A DNA stretch of 64,000 bases from Bisporella sp. PMI_857 (GCA_021307315.1 JAJSPD010000122.1:1-64000), one strand, 5' to 3'. Counted from the stretch's first letter, positions 1 to 11,966 are shown. Notes: generated by a model not told the origin, from the sequence alone. A program made the numbers and translations.

Positions 1-389
1 CCTCTGATATCTGAGACCGTTCAAGGTTCATGGGATTTCCGATCTTTCGGGCAGTCTTTTGTGCAATGCTCTGGGTAGTATCAACGATAAAACCGTCGCT
101 GGTCCGACGGCTGTTGGCGCTGTTGTCAATAAACAACTGCAAAATATGATACCTCCTTCGTAATGCCTGACAAGCAATGTTGCAATTTATGCCCTCGATA
201 ACCTTATTTCTTTCTGACAGGGATAGAGGATGACCTCCTTGGAGATTATCAGCCTCATAAGTGATCCTGTGAGCTTGGAGGAGGCGCTGTAAGACGACAA
301 GAGACTCTGGATTCCCAATCGCAATGAAGAGTGTCCTCACCGTGTCCAAGTCATGGTCATTCTTGGGGGAGAAAGAAGTCTTGTTTGTC
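1..389 (-). CDS. Unidentified protein, exon fragment running off the window
   Basis: On the minus strand a frame stays open from an acceptor-like TTAATTAG at about 390 to the window edge, roughly 129 codons. It reads as natural protein, with pieces such as TVRTLFIAIGNPESLVVLQR and ACQALRRRYHILQLFID. I do not recognise a domain. A possible upstream exon lies at about 400-570 (containing DEPKPWRFCHNLEGEEDPG) after a plausible intron starting GTAAGT near 625, but I could not join the exons in one frame without a stop. It may therefore be a multi-exon gene, or a decaying one like its RNase III neighbour. Confidence 0.4.
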
Positions 390-846
390 GACTAATTAAG
401 ATCTATCTGGGGGAGAGGAAGTCCTGCAGATTGGAATCGCTGGCTCTCTAAGTGGATATATTCTTGAAGTCGGGAAGCTTTTGATGACGCGAGTGGGTGG
501 ACCTGGATCCTCCTCCCCTTCAAGATTGTGGCAGAATCTCCATGGCTTGGGCTCATCACCTATATCTCTCTTAGTAGCTGCCCAAGCCAAACTTCGGTCT
601 TTCTTTCAAACTATTATCGACACTTACCTGAAGTCCTGTGTGGCCCACTGGGTGTCCAAGGTCATCGTTTATCTCCTGATGGACTCTTGTTTCTGAGGCT
701 CTGAAATCTGGTGTAAATGGAAGATTGAGCCCGATCTGTGACGTCGGATGAACAATCAATGTGTCAATAATTGGAACAGGTGTATCATCTGTAAAACTCA
801 GATATTACGCTAGAGTTAGAAGCTTTAATAGACGACCATTATGCGC

Positions 847-1550
847 CTAACCGAACTCGTTTATTTCATCTGAGCAAGTGAGTACGCTGCCACTCGAGTG
901 GCGGTTATACTCAAAGTCAACATTGTTTGATATTTGATCCATGTGGACTAGGTCTTTCAAGAAGAGCGAAGTCCAAGGAGAAGGCTCCGTGTTGCCACTT
1001 TTGCATAAGTTAATTGCCATGAAGTACATAAACAGAGAAGTACTCACAAAATCCCGGCTACAGCTCTGACAATAATTGAAATATTTTTGCCACAATCTAG
1101 CCAAATAGCACCAATGACAGCGTATATGCTTGACTTTAAAACTCGCGGTTCGGGCACGCCTTTCTGACGAGGATTGAGCCTCATATTAGTATCTAGTCCA
1201 AGTTCTTTTGCTCTTTGTATCTGACGCTCAGAAGCTATAGCAGACTCCAGGGCATCAAGTTGGCTGTCTGCCAATAGTTAGAGAAGTAGGACTGACTGTG
1301 CATGCTACTAATTGCTACCTTTGATATCCTTTTCCTTGGTAAGTTTCTTCTCTTGTAGGGCAACGGGAAGAAGGCATTGGGCCATTTCAGCAAAACTGCG
1401 ATTTCCATTGTACTCGTCTTGTTCTTCCTTAGTTCCATTCTTATGTCTTTGAGCGCCAGGCGCCCTTAATGCCCTTTCCAATAAAGAACGGTTCTAGAAG
1501 TCATAATTTATATATCTTTCAAGCCATGAAAGATAAATTGAAGTGGCCAT
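847..1550 (-). pseudogene. RNase III-domain protein with an internal stop codon
   Basis: Three exon-like blocks on the minus strand join in phase across introns 1268-1318 (GT..CAG) and 998-1047 (GT..AAG). They encode a compact RNase III fold: the NRSLLERALRAPG opening, GNRSFAEMAQCLLPVAL where the acidic signature helix should be, and IYAVIGAIWLDCGKNI for the second helix. The frame runs on upstream as RYINYDF but is cut by TAG at 1494-1496, exactly where family members have an ordinary residue between the two parts of the first helix. The signature motif also lacks the usual Asp (family: G-D-A; here A-Q-C), so catalysis looks lost as well. A short intron removing the TAG cannot be excluded. 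Stand-alone RNase III-domain proteins are often multicopy in Leotiomycetes. Confidence 0.6.
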
Positions 1551-2654
1551 TGTCAGAATCTGCTATACACTTATTTGACCAAAAGGTGTTTCCATACAGC
1601 GGCAAACACGATCCATCACCGAGAGCCTTCGGTATTAGCAATCATGTGATATAATAGGCGCTAGTATGGGAACGGTCCTATCTGTCACAATCCGTTGAAA
1701 GTCCCCCATTCAGCCCAGCGTGGCAACAGCCATCAGACTCTCACTCAGTGAATCTATTCTACTGGGCAAGCAAACGGATATCATTATTGGCCGTAGTTTT
1801 GAGGCGGAAAACTGAACATAAGTGCTGTAAATATGGCCGGCAGAACCAGAGCCCAATCATCGGTTCGAGCCAGGGATCTAGAGAAAAGGGCTAGAAGCTA
1901 ATCTCGATTGAAAAAGATGAGATGAAAGCGAATTATTCCCGTAAAATTGAATTATGCTCTATCAGAGCTCGAGAATTACTATGATGCACCAAGCCACCTA
2001 CGAGAATGCAAGGGAAGTGAAATGAATATCGCAATTAGTAATATAGCATATTAACTGGCCGAATCCCCGGGCGTAATTTTGCGGGTCTGTATTTGAAGTC
2101 GCCAGCCACAAAGTGGCAGTAACAGTTCGGACATATCACCAAGTAGGAATTTTGCACCAAGTGAATTATGGCTGAAGCTGGGCAGCGATCAACCCCAAAT
2201 CTAGAATCGACCTGGCTTGCTAGGCAGCAAGGTTTCGCCTGCCATACAAATGTGACAGAAATATCATGCTCATCACTAGGTGACATATCATATCTAATGA
2301 GATCAAGATTCATTCAACTTCCCAAAAATGAATGAGAAATCATCAAGCATGTCTATATCGTGATCATTAGCTACGATGAAATCTAACAGTATTTTTGGGA
2401 TATCCCACATTTCTAGAATATATAAGATCTATATTATTTGCGTGTTGATCGCAAATTTGCTAAAAATAACTACCGGCCAATGATGCACAAAATTTCTAAT
2501 TTCTTAGCCGAGGGGTTTTCTTTTTATGGTGTCCTTGCTTGGGAAAATCGCGCAAATAGAGTAGTGGAAAGATCAGAACGGATTGTGATAAGAACTATAT
2601 ATTCTCGAAGGAGCCCATTTTGCCATAACGTTATCTGGTATAAATCCTGCGACT
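1551..2654. other. Intergenic spacer, no gene seen
   Basis: The stretch is AT-rich with only short random frames. It holds the 5' flank of the plus-strand P-loop NTPase gene and the upstream flank of the minus-strand RNase III pseudogene. No repeat or RNA gene was recognised. Confidence 0.5.
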
Positions 2655-4457
2655 ATGGAAAGAAAACCTCTGACCAGCACTGGAAATAAAGGTCCATCGG
2701 ACAGCGCAACGCGCAATGGTCGCAAAAAGGTACTGCCAGTGCTTAAAGAAAAAGAGAATTTGGACATCATCTCTTACCATATGAGCCTCTTAAGGAAGGC
2801 CAATGAGCACCAGGGAAACCAAGATCTTCTTACTTCACCCATCTTCACTATGCCGGTTCTCAACCAAACTCAGAAATATTCCGTACTACCGGCACTACCA
2901 TTTCCTCAGTACGGGTTACTTGCCGGATTGAGTGATATATTGGAAGGTCAAGACAGTTCCAAGTCCACTTTAGTATGCCAATCTCAGGACCCTCGAATTT
3001 TCTTCAATATCTCAACTCCATCAAGTACGTTCATTTGCGGATCACAAGGGTCGGGCAAGAGTCATACTCTCTCTTGCCTTCTGGAGAATTGTTTAATATC
3101 ATCTAAAGCAAACCACCTCCCGAGGCCATTGACAGGTCTGGTGTTTCATTACGATACTTTCATCTCTGATCATGGTGGCTCACCTTGTGAAGCGGCATTT
3201 CTCGCTTCAAACTCCAAGGTAAAAGTCCGGGTCTTTTGCTCACCAACTAATATCCGTACGATCCAGGCAAGTCTTTCTGTTCTCCTTCCTTGTTCTGTAA
3301 TTAAGACTCAAATTGTACAGCGTACATACCATTCATTGAACGTAGATATCGAGCCATTACGTATCAAACAAAGCGACCTGAACACAAAGCGTATGCTCGA
3401 TCTGATGGCAGTAGCTCGTGATGATGGGCCCATGCCTCTTTACATCCACACCGTGAAACGCATATTACGAGATATGCGCATCTCCGAGCAAGAGGCTGGA
3501 ACCTCCTTTGATTACAGTGAATTCAAGCGTCATGTTATGGACTCGGGCTTGACACCTGCTCAACTTAGTCCACTTACGCAACGCCTCGATACATTGGAGA
3601 GTTTCATGTCAGCCTCACAGGCTGCTACTCTTGATTCAAGTCCGAAAACGAAAGGAAAAGGGAAGGTAGGAGCCGTGGAGCATGGGAATGATTGGAATTC
3701 CAAGGTACGTGTCTACAACCATCTTCTGTGTAACTAGATCTAAGAAATATAGCCGGGATGTCTTACTGTCGTCGATTTGTCGTGCCCTTGTGTTACACCT
3801 GAAGAAACTTGCTCACTGTTTAATATATGCCTAAGCCTCTTCCTAGAGCAAGATCCCGCGGTAGGTCGGGTCGTTGCCCTTGACGAAGCGCACAAGGTAA
3901 GCAATTCTGACTTAGCATAGCGCCCAATGTTACCTTGATGATACTAACGGCCTTTTTATTTACAGTTTATGAATTCATCAGCTGAAGCAACGACTTTAAC
4001 CATTACATTGCTCTCCACTGTTCGACTGCAGCGCCATCTCGGAGCACGAATCATCATTTCTACACAAGAACCAACCATTTCCCCAGCCATTTTGGACTTA
4101 TCGTCTATGACTATTGTACATCGTTTCACATCTCCAGATTGGCTACATAGTCTTAAATCTCACTTAGCAGGGGCGTCTGACTTGCTGGACCAACAGCCAA
4201 CTTCCAACCACACTGCTGACGCGGGAAGCAATGAGCTCAAGGTTCGAGAAAAGAATGGCAGAGCTAGACGCATCTTCAACGAAGTCATTAGATTGAGAGT
4301 TGGCGAGGCATTGTTGTTTTCGCCTAGTGCTATAGTAGGTTGGGGTCCAAGACTCGATTCTTGCACAGAAGCAGAAAGACTCGGCTCGGGATATTTGAAG
4401 ATCCAAGTTCGAGCCAGATTGACAACTGATGGAGGAAAAAGCCTTATAGCAATTTGA
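2655..4457 (+). CDS. P-loop NTPase of a conserved ascomycete family
   Basis: Exons are 2655-3266, 3321-3704, 3753-3896 and 3966-4457; all phases agree. The protein has a Walker A motif GSQGSGKS at residues 129-136 and a Walker B-like VVALDEAHK at the end of the third exon. It continues with a RecA-like core (ARIIISTQEPTISP, a sensor-type strand) and ends with VGEALLFSPSAIV. This matches a predicted ATPase family widespread in filamentous ascomycetes, often annotated only as P-loop NTPase; no substrate or pathway is known to me. The first intron is GC-AG (CAG|GCAAGT), 54 nt long and free of in-frame stops, so its retention would simply add 18 residues. The start is the first ATG of the long frame. 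Confidence 0.85.
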
Positions 4458-5389
4458 TCTTTACTTATCTCCACGAAACCCGCCCAAAAATTCAAATAAC
4501 GCAATGCGCATAGGAAATACGCCTTGAGGGTTACTGGCGCCTCAACGCGAGTAACCCGATCGTTCATCGGATGAGGTCTGGTGTACGGCCAAGGTGCAGA
4601 AGATGTTATTTAGAGTGATAGACAGCATAGGGATACAAAGCTTAGGTGTCAAAAATGTCGTCGTGGCTGATGAGAATATTGCTTCAAGGTGGAGAGGATG
4701 CTCTTATTTGTATTTCTTGATGAAACTTCTGTTGGCTCTATGCCCACCAATGGGAAAGAATCAACATCCACATACACCTAGAGCTTGGCATTAAAGACGC
4801 AATGGTTGTTGAATCCTATACCTGGCTGGGGTTAGCTGATTAAATATGGCTTTTGGAGTTTCTTCGCGACAATGTTCGGCTCCCAACTCCTCTGCTCGCA
4901 AGCTACGTTAAATCTAAATATCCGGGTGGTTGTAGAAAGGCGGCACGAACTAGAGCGTCGTAAAAGTAGACTTTTTGTGGTTCTGTACTATAGAATTCGT
5001 GCCTATTTACCACCACGGTACAGTGGCGGCAAGGCCGGGGAATAGATAAGATTCCAGGGGGGTCAGTTCTATAGAACATTCGAGCAAAATGCAAAGAGCT
5101 TGATATCATCTCCTTCAATATTGCAATATTACAGGAGGAGCAGGAGCGTGAGCTCTCCCCCGAGATGTGCACAAACAGCAGGTCGAACATCCGCCAAGAT
5201 TGATACCATATCGCCACCAGGTACACAATGACGTACAGGATATGGTTACGCATGGTGTTCTTAATCAGCCTTTGGATGCATCTCCACCGACTTTCGAGAA
5301 CTTTCGCGAAACATCTGCATTTGCCTACTATGAGACAGCATGACTTGCTTGTCACAGCTGACTTTGCCCAACACGGCCCATACTACAAA
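4458..5389. other. Intergenic spacer, no supported gene
   Basis: Several overlapping frames of 60-150 codons occur on both strands, including a 150-codon minus-strand frame at 4903-5355, but none shows a motif, an in-phase intron or protein-like composition. I treat the stretch as non-coding. Confidence 0.4.
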
Positions 5390-5922
5390 TAAACAATTTC
5401 TTGACTCCTTTTTGAGGCTGGTACATTGTATTGTGAGCTGCAACAATGAACGCAGCGTTGACTGTGTGATTTTGAGTTCTCACGAAGTTCGGGAGCTTCT
5501 GCCAACCACTAGAAAAAAGAAGCAAGTGAACCTGCACATATATCTCCACGACTGAAATTTTCGATTCGAACACTAAAATTTCTCTCATTCCGTGCTATAC
5601 CGGCAGTCCCTGAATCATGTTCGACTCCCATTATCACGAGGCTACGCCACTGTATATCCAATCCTACGCCGACTACATTTCATTTTGTGGTTTCCTGGGC
5701 TTGCGTTCCTCACACCCAGATGACCGAAGTAAGGTCGCGTGTGATGGATTCATAAACCCTGCTAGCCGAGCTCATTCAGATTCGATAATCATTCAATTTC
5801 AGGCCAGCCCATTAGCTTTTATCAGGGCAATTACGGCTTTGAGAAAAAAGAGGCAGAGCACTACTATATCACACATTAGCAAAATAATCATTGGAGGATT
5901 AATCATAAAAGATCAATTATAG
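5390..5922 (+). pseudogene. Relic 3' end of a conserved fungal gene
   Basis: Three plus-strand segments in different frames read like parts of one protein. The first, to about 5545, includes CVILSSHEVRELLP and VNLHIY. The second, about 5545-5640, includes PRLKF and IPAVPESC. The third, about 5645-5922, includes YADYISFCGFLGLRSS and VACDGFINPASRAHSD and ends in a stop. The junctions need a frameshift near 5545 and another near 5640, with no splice signals at either point. The order HIYSPR, AIPAVPES, YIxSYxxYxxxCxFLGL recalls the C-terminus of a conserved fungal family that I cannot name with certainty. I call it a decayed gene fragment; the 5' part was not found. Confidence 0.45.
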
Positions 5923-6728
5923 CGAAAGCCGAGATGGGTAAGTTGGGGATTATTGAATTGAGATATCTAGTAAAATATCAGCAAAACAAATCTAACAGTT
6001 ATATAATAAGGCGCCGCTACTTCAATTTCTTTTTGCAAACGACTAGATATCAAAACAAGTAGTGACTGTAATACTCAACTTCAAACTTGACACACTCTCT
6101 CAACGCCTATCGTGCATCGAATAAACCCACTCGGCGTAACACTTAACAAGTTTCCTTTGGATGTTACTATCCCCCTCCCCTAATAATCAGTACTCTTATG
6201 GGTTAAACAAGCTTTCAAAGCTTCCTGTTGGACAGAACCCTTGCATCTGACTATTATTCCTTGCAAAAATCTTGCGAAGGGCCGCAAGTAGAACTAAAAG
6301 TGGAGTTATGCCCAGCTCGAGCTCCACTTTAGCATCATTTTACTGGCTATTATCCTAGCAGATAAAACTTATACCCATGAAATATATCTACACACAGGCC
6401 AATTTCAGGACAAATCAACCCATGGAAGTACTGATTATTAGGAGGGGGATAGTACAATTTGAACCCGTTGGCTGGGACCTACCCTTGGCCAATTTAGGCG
6501 TAACTTATACTTGTCTAGCCAACCGAGTGCCTCAACTTAGAGGAATGAGGTGAAGAGATGCGTGCCCGAAGGATTGCATGTGGCGGTGGCTTAGTTTTGT
6601 TCCAAGACATCCGACCCTCTTTCACATTTTCTTCATACAGTATAACCGTACGGCCCTTCTAGAATGCTCCGTACCAATACTCTGATCTTCTTCGTTTGCC
6701 TGCCTTGTAACAATTAGATGCAGCTATA
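5923..6728. other. Spacer with an inverted repeat, upstream of the arrestin-like gene
   Basis: No coding frame is seen. The stretch contains the long inverted repeat listed separately and the promoter side of the gene starting at 6729. Confidence 0.5.
6164..6455. repeat. Long inverted repeat with 230-nt loop
   Basis: The left arm, from TACTATCCCCCTCC through TAATAATCAGTACT (about 6165-6194), is matched by the reverse complement of about 6427-6454 except for two extra C residues. Similarity continues inward as ATGGGTT (6198-6204 and 6417-6423). A smaller perfect hairpin lies inside: AAAGTGGAG (6298-6306) with CTCCACTTT (6322-6330). This resembles a foldback or MITE-like element, but no target-site duplication was evident. 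Confidence 0.6.
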
Positions 6729-7952
6729 ATGGCGGCTTCAGTCATGACAATCGAGTTATCCTCTAGCCCTGGCCCCCACCACATCATCACGTCTGATCAG
6801 ACTATCTCTGGGAAAGTTACCTTTTCAAACAAGCAAGATCGCCCAACGGGCATTGTGACCATTTCACTTGTCGGCAGATCCGAAACATCGTTTAAAAAGG
6901 GAGGCACGATTTATTACGGGAAAGCAACACTTTTCCATCTCTCTAAGACACTCCACGACGGATTGCTTCGTCAGAATCAGTATGAATGGCCGTTCGAATT
7001 CACATTCCCGAGGGTTACAGACGGAGAAAAGAAGAAATGGCTTGATATACCGCCGTACCAAGTCACTGAAGGTCATCAACTACCACCTTCCATGGTGTTC
7101 GACTCTAAAGATCTCGAGAGAGATAGTGGGGTAGGATCAGTTGTGTATATGCTTGAATCGGGGTTCTCTAAATCGTCAAAATCCTCTGTGTTTAGCCCTT
7201 TGGAATCTACCAGTCTCGCATTATACTATATCCCATATCGCAAATTTGAGACACCAGCTCCTAAAATTGCCTTATTGGGGAAAGAAGCCTTCACTTGCAC
7301 CTCTAAGCTTCTTGGCCCAGCAGGAGAGAAGCCTAAATCATTCTTCAAGAGAATAAAAACCCCCTGCTCTGTTTTCGAAGTTGCTATCACTGCGCCACAT
7401 GCCGTCTACAACGGCGGCCCCTTGCCTATCACCCTTTCCTTGACGCATGATCTTCAGAACTCAACCGCTACGGAAGTTCCAACCGTGAAATTAACTTCCT
7501 GCACCGTTATTCTCATCAACACTATGCACGCAACTGGGAAAGCGGTATTTGAAGACGACGGCAAATTCTCAACTGCAGAGCTACTAATAGAAAAAAAGGA
7601 TTTGGACATCCCGCTCTCAGAATCCCAAAGTCTTTCAGACCTCCTCTCCCTTCCCAGCATTCGGACAAAGTATGGCATGAGCTTTGCTACATATAACCTT
7701 GCTCGGACTTTCAAGCTTATGGTCAAGGTCACAGTGGAATGTGTTGGTAAAATATTTTGGACTGAGTTACGCAGTCGCAACATTACTGTTTTATCTCCTT
7801 TCACAAAGGATTTACTTGAGAAGGGTGGCGGGATCCCACCTTCACTCATACTGGGTATGAATAATATCAGCGAGGGTGGTGACATTGTCACTGGCGGTGT
7901 GAGCCTGCTTTTGAATGTTCTTGGAATTGGGGCAAGTCTTAATCTTATATAA
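6729..7952 (+). CDS. Arrestin-like N-terminal domain protein
   Basis: Intronless, 407 residues. The N-terminal half has the arrestin beta-sandwich pattern: a start like MTIELSSSPGPHHI, then DQTISGKVTFSNKQ, GIVTISLVGRSETSFK and a strand ending YEWPFEFTFPR, followed by a loop with PPSMVF. A second sandwich starts at about residue 215 with SVFEVAITAPHAVYNGGPLPITLSL. Fungal proteins of this type are alpha-arrestin-like adaptors, some of which bring ubiquitin ligases to membrane transporters. No PPxY motif is visible here, so that role is unproven. No signal peptide is seen. An internal Met at residue 6 could also serve as the start. Confidence 0.75.
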   Translation: MAASVMTIELSSSPGPHHIITSDQTISGKVTFSNKQDRPTGIVTISLVGRSETSFKKGGTIYYGKATLFHLSKTLHDGLLRQNQYEWPFEFTFPRVTDGEKKKWLDIPPYQVTEGHQLPPSMVFDSKDLERDSGVGSVVYMLESGFSKSSKSSVFSPLESTSLALYYIPYRKFETPAPKIALLGKEAFTCTSKLLGPAGEKPKSFFKRIKTPCSVFEVAITAPHAVYNGGPLPITLSLTHDLQNSTATEVPTVKLTSCTVILINTMHATGKAVFEDDGKFSTAELLIEKKDLDIPLSESQSLSDLLSLPSIRTKYGMSFATYNLARTFKLMVKVTVECVGKIFWTELRSRNITVLSPFTKDLLEKGGGIPPSLILGMNNISEGGDIVTGGVSLLLNVLGIGASLNLI

Positions 7953-10856
7953 GTGAACGAAATTCAGGAATTGTACTGATATAGATTGTGTCTTTGGGGT
8001 AAATCTGAAAATAGCAGCAGGCGGCCTCGCCAGTCTAAGGTGATCTATCATACTTGGATGGTTTGATGGCGTCTGAAACCACAAAATAAATAACCACAGC
8101 AACTCAATCTAGTCTGAATAACTCTGCATGTCGAGTAAAGTTTTGGGTAATACAAAATTAAGCTAGGTGGGGCCTTTCATGATCTGGGTCCGTATATACT
8201 TCTCAACATACTGCAAAGTCTCTTTATAATATGCTGACCTCAAAAGGCAAAGAAATAGCACAAGTAGGTCTCCAAGCAGAGGTAGTCAGCACGCCTACAC
8301 CGCCCCAGAAGTCTTCATAAACTCTATCTCTCCCTCATTGAACAGCACCAACTCTCTGGTGCGAGAATTGAAATATTTGAAAGTAGCTCTAGCGCAACAG
8401 GCCACTTCGCAGGCACCCAAAAATGAAGCCGCTCTGCACTGGCTGTTCCTCGAGAGGTGGTTCCAAGCCTGCTTCCAAAGGAGAGTTTGCAATCACCAGT
8501 CCTCTCCAAGCGGCTACAATATAAGCATAGCAACGTGCGAAACCTGTTACTGGCTTGAAATCAACTTCGAAATACGGAAATTTAAATGAGAACGCTGATC
8601 AAAAAAGTTTGAAAAATTGGCCCCCAAACCCTCTTCGTGTTGATTGCGGGCGATTTTCATCACCGTCACTGCAGCAAGCACATCTGTGTTCGCGCATAGC
8701 AATAATAGACGGTCTATCGTCGAGAAACCCATTGCGGCTCATAATCAAGTTGAAATCATGAGACTCGACAAACAGATGCAAGAAGTGGTCGCGATTTCTT
8801 TTGAGTGGTTTTTGTTCAGCCCTGCGAAGATGTGAGAAAGGGTTGGAGTATCGTGTCTCATAGTACGCCTGATGACCTAGATGGGAAGAAGCATAGTATG
8901 GGAGCAGTGGGGCCGAGTGGCGGGGAGGGAAGAGTGCTATACCGTCGCTATGTCGAGGAGGAGAGAAAAGGGAGTTTGCTGGGAGAGGAAGGAGTAGCAA
9001 GCAAAAACTTAAAAGAGGTTCAGGTGCCAGTTTTGGGAAGGTTTGTCTTGTCTCGAAGGGGATTTTATTCTGCGTAATAAGGAATTGGCCCATGGAATAT
9101 ACAAAAATCACGCTGGTTGGGGGCAGCTGCTACTCATGCGGCCCGGTAATTGACTACAAGTGGGTGATAAGATGCCTAGTTGCCGAGATCTGAGTGAATA
9201 AAAGCTGGTTCATTCCACGCAGTTGACCTCCGCACTCTTTCCCCACAGGCAACCTTGTCAATCGTTATGTTGAGTTTTGAAAGGATTAACCTTTTTATCA
9301 GCACTACCGCTAAGACGGCGAATGCTGGACTAGTGAGTAGATATAGATTCTCTTCGCAAAATTAGCCTTCTTCTCAACTCCTCCGCCGCAAGAGTTCATT
9401 CCGGGACAGAGCAAAGTACGAGTGCCCGATGTGTGTCGTTAGGTCCGAGTGGGTACTATTTCATATGCACCAAGTGGGGATGCTCGTACAGGATTTCTGT
9501 GGTGGAGCTTAAGCATTCAGGCCCAAGTTGATAATCTTTAGATTAGTAAAGAGTCCCTGTACGTTGCGGTGAAGTCATATCAGCTGGCTTCGGCTTAGAG
9601 CCGTACTTAGTATTACGGAGCGTATAGTATGATATTATATTTTCATATCAACATCGCGTTTTCTATAGGAATCTCGTACTAATACTAGCGTGGTGCCAAA
9701 AAGACCGATACTATACGTATTAAGGCACCGTATGCTAAGACACCGCAATACTATTGTTTTACTGATCTATGTAGAACTCTACAAGCATCGAGCGGGGTTG
9801 AGCATGTAAAGACCACCAGCGATTTAATATAGGTTTAAGAGTACATAGTAAAATTAATAGCATTTTAGGAGCTTAAATAGGTAATAGTTAATAAAACTAA
9901 TTTTAAAAAAAAATTAAAAAATTTCGCAATATATAAATGCTTTTTCGGCCAGTAGCCGAAGGATAGTCGGCCTATTCAAGTCGTGTGATCTATCCTGATA
10001 TTGTCACTGACGGAGAATATCGGAGAGTATTAAATTCAAATAAGTAGATATTAGCAACGGCAAGGAAAGAACGGCGCATCTTATATGACAAAGTTCTGGT
10101 AATTGTCGAAGGTATACTCCGCTTCTAAAAAACCATACTGGGCAAAATGGTAGGTATAAAAAGAGCCACTTATCCTTCTAATAGACAAGAGGTTTATTGC
10201 CATCATGTCTTAGTAAAGTTATGGGTTAAGAAGCTACAATCGATGAGATGGCAGCCCTGGTGACCAGATTCACTGACTAAGCAGGAATGTGGTAAAACGT
10301 TCTGTTGGTAACAATTTGTATGTAGTTATAATCATGTGACCAGCACCTGAAACAGTGGACCTCGATTTCACCCAACTCCGTAGAACTAGAGCTGTAAAAT
10401 CAATGAATCAACGAATACCAGAACCACATCAGCAAGAGCGTAGTCAATAGCTACTACGCCTTTTGCTACGTGGTAGGTATTCCGGCACGTTCCTTCACCC
10501 CTGAAATCTCCTGAAATCTCCTGAACCCCACTTCGGTACCCCCTCCTAGCAACGTTGCTCCTCTCCGTCAACACGCAATTCCGACAAGTGCTGATGTTTG
10601 TAGTTTCATGGACATGAAGAGGTATGATTTAAGGTGATTGGTGGGAGATGTGTAATTGCCACACTCCTCCCCATCGCTGAGATCACATGAGAACAGGACG
10701 TTGCATTTTGACATCATACATGGTTCAAGGGTCCCACCAGTGTACGTGAAGACTTTGTAAGTGATATATAGATCTTCGCCGTTCAACATTAAAATTACAA
10801 TGCGGTGATTCACCGTCATTAATTCTCGGCCCATTCTTTATATTTCAATCAACAAC
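7953..10856. other. Long intergenic spacer, AT-rich centre
   Basis: There is no convincing gene. Frames at 8295-9111 on both strands look random. The part at about 9600-9960 is strongly AT-rich with TA-rich runs and may be an old mutated repeat. The minus-strand frame at 10568-10834 lies in the promoter of the GH43 gene and is not supported. Confidence 0.4.
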
Positions 10857-11966
10857 ATGAAGACTTTTGCGCTTGTACTTAGTGTCAGCACTTGCCTTGT
10901 GGCGGCAGTTCCAGCGAATTCTCAAAACGATCGCAGGGAAGCATTCCCAGTTCTAGGTCTTAGCAATATTACAATTTCAGAAATTGGCGATGTGCAAAGT
11001 CGCAGTCTCTCTGGGCCACAAATGGGAGTCAACTTTCCTGACCCCTCCATAATATGGGGGGACGGCTCGTGGAAGGCATATGGAACATCGTCTAATGGAA
11101 AGAAAGTTCCAGTGGCCACTTCCTCGGATGCATTTACTTGGACTCTGACTAGCAATGATGCTCTCCCAAATGTAGGATCTTGGGTAAGCCCGAGCAACCA
11201 AGCGATCTGGGCACCCGATGTGAACAAAAATGTAAGCTCAGATTCTATCTATACTACGCAACTCCAAGAGAGTCACTAATACTTTCAGGATGCTGGGGTC
11301 TACTTCATGTATTATACTGCGCGTCAGAATGGTGGAACCCATTGTATCGGTGTGGCCACTTCAAATACGGCACTGGGTCCTTTCACGCCCAGAAACACAC
11401 CTCTGATCTGCGATACGGCTGGTGGAGGTGTCATCGATGCATCTGGCTATGATGATGGAGTCAATCGCTGGATTACATGGAAAGTTGATGGAAACAGTCT
11501 CGGCGGTGCAACCACCTGTCAAGGAGGAACGCCTTCAGGAGCGTACAAGTCAACAGCCATCAAAATTCAAAGAGTTGCACGTAACGGAGTCACATTACTC
11601 GACAGTCCGAGGACAATCTTAGACAACAAAGGTGCGGCAAATAACGGAGTCGTCGAAGCGCCTTCACTCTACAAAATTGCTAATGGAAATTATATCTTGT
11701 TCTATAGCGCTCACTGCTACTCGAGCGACAACTACGACATTGAATATGCATTTTCGAGCACGATCGATGGTGCATATACCAATCGTGGGATATTGATTAG
11801 AACTGTGGATAACAAAGGGATATTTGGACCTGGTGGTATTGACATTGACCCCAATGGGAGAAATGTTGTTTTTCATGGGAGAACTGGTGCGAACCAAGGA
11901 GGAGGTGGAAGAAGATATCTGTATAGCGCTGTGCTTACTATAAATGGGAGGGCAGTGTCATACTGA
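10857..11966 (+). CDS. Secreted GH43 glycoside hydrolase (arabinanase type)
   Basis: Exons 10857-11231 and 11289-11966 are joined in phase across a 57-nt GTAAGC..CAG intron, giving 350 residues including a signal peptide (first ~20 residues, ending VAAVPA). The five-bladed propeller signatures of family 43 are present: Asp62 in NFPDPSII (general base), Asp175 in VIDASGYDD (pKa modulator) and Glu248 in VVEAPSLY (general acid). The WAPDV motif at the exon end is also typical. Such enzymes hydrolyse arabinan or related side chains of plant cell walls outside the cell. Substrate preference among endo-arabinanase, arabinofuranosidase and xylosidase cannot be read from the sequence. A TATATT-type box lies just upstream of the ATG. 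Confidence 0.9.

Noticed and set aside
4903..5355. 150-codon minus-strand frame
   Set aside because: It has no domain, signal or splice context, and its composition looks random (many Arg, Cys and Ser in no pattern).
8599..9111. 170-codon minus-strand frame with a proline-rich middle
   Set aside because: It shows no recognisable motif and the surrounding DNA is a gene-poor spacer; the length is reachable by chance.
9600..9960. AT-rich patch as a RIP-mutated transposon
   Set aside because: No transposase-like frame, terminal repeat or second copy could be seen; composition alone is not enough.
10568..10834. 88-codon minus-strand frame just upstream of the GH43 gene
   Set aside because: It would start only 23 nt from the divergent GH43 start and lies over that gene's promoter; no domain was seen.
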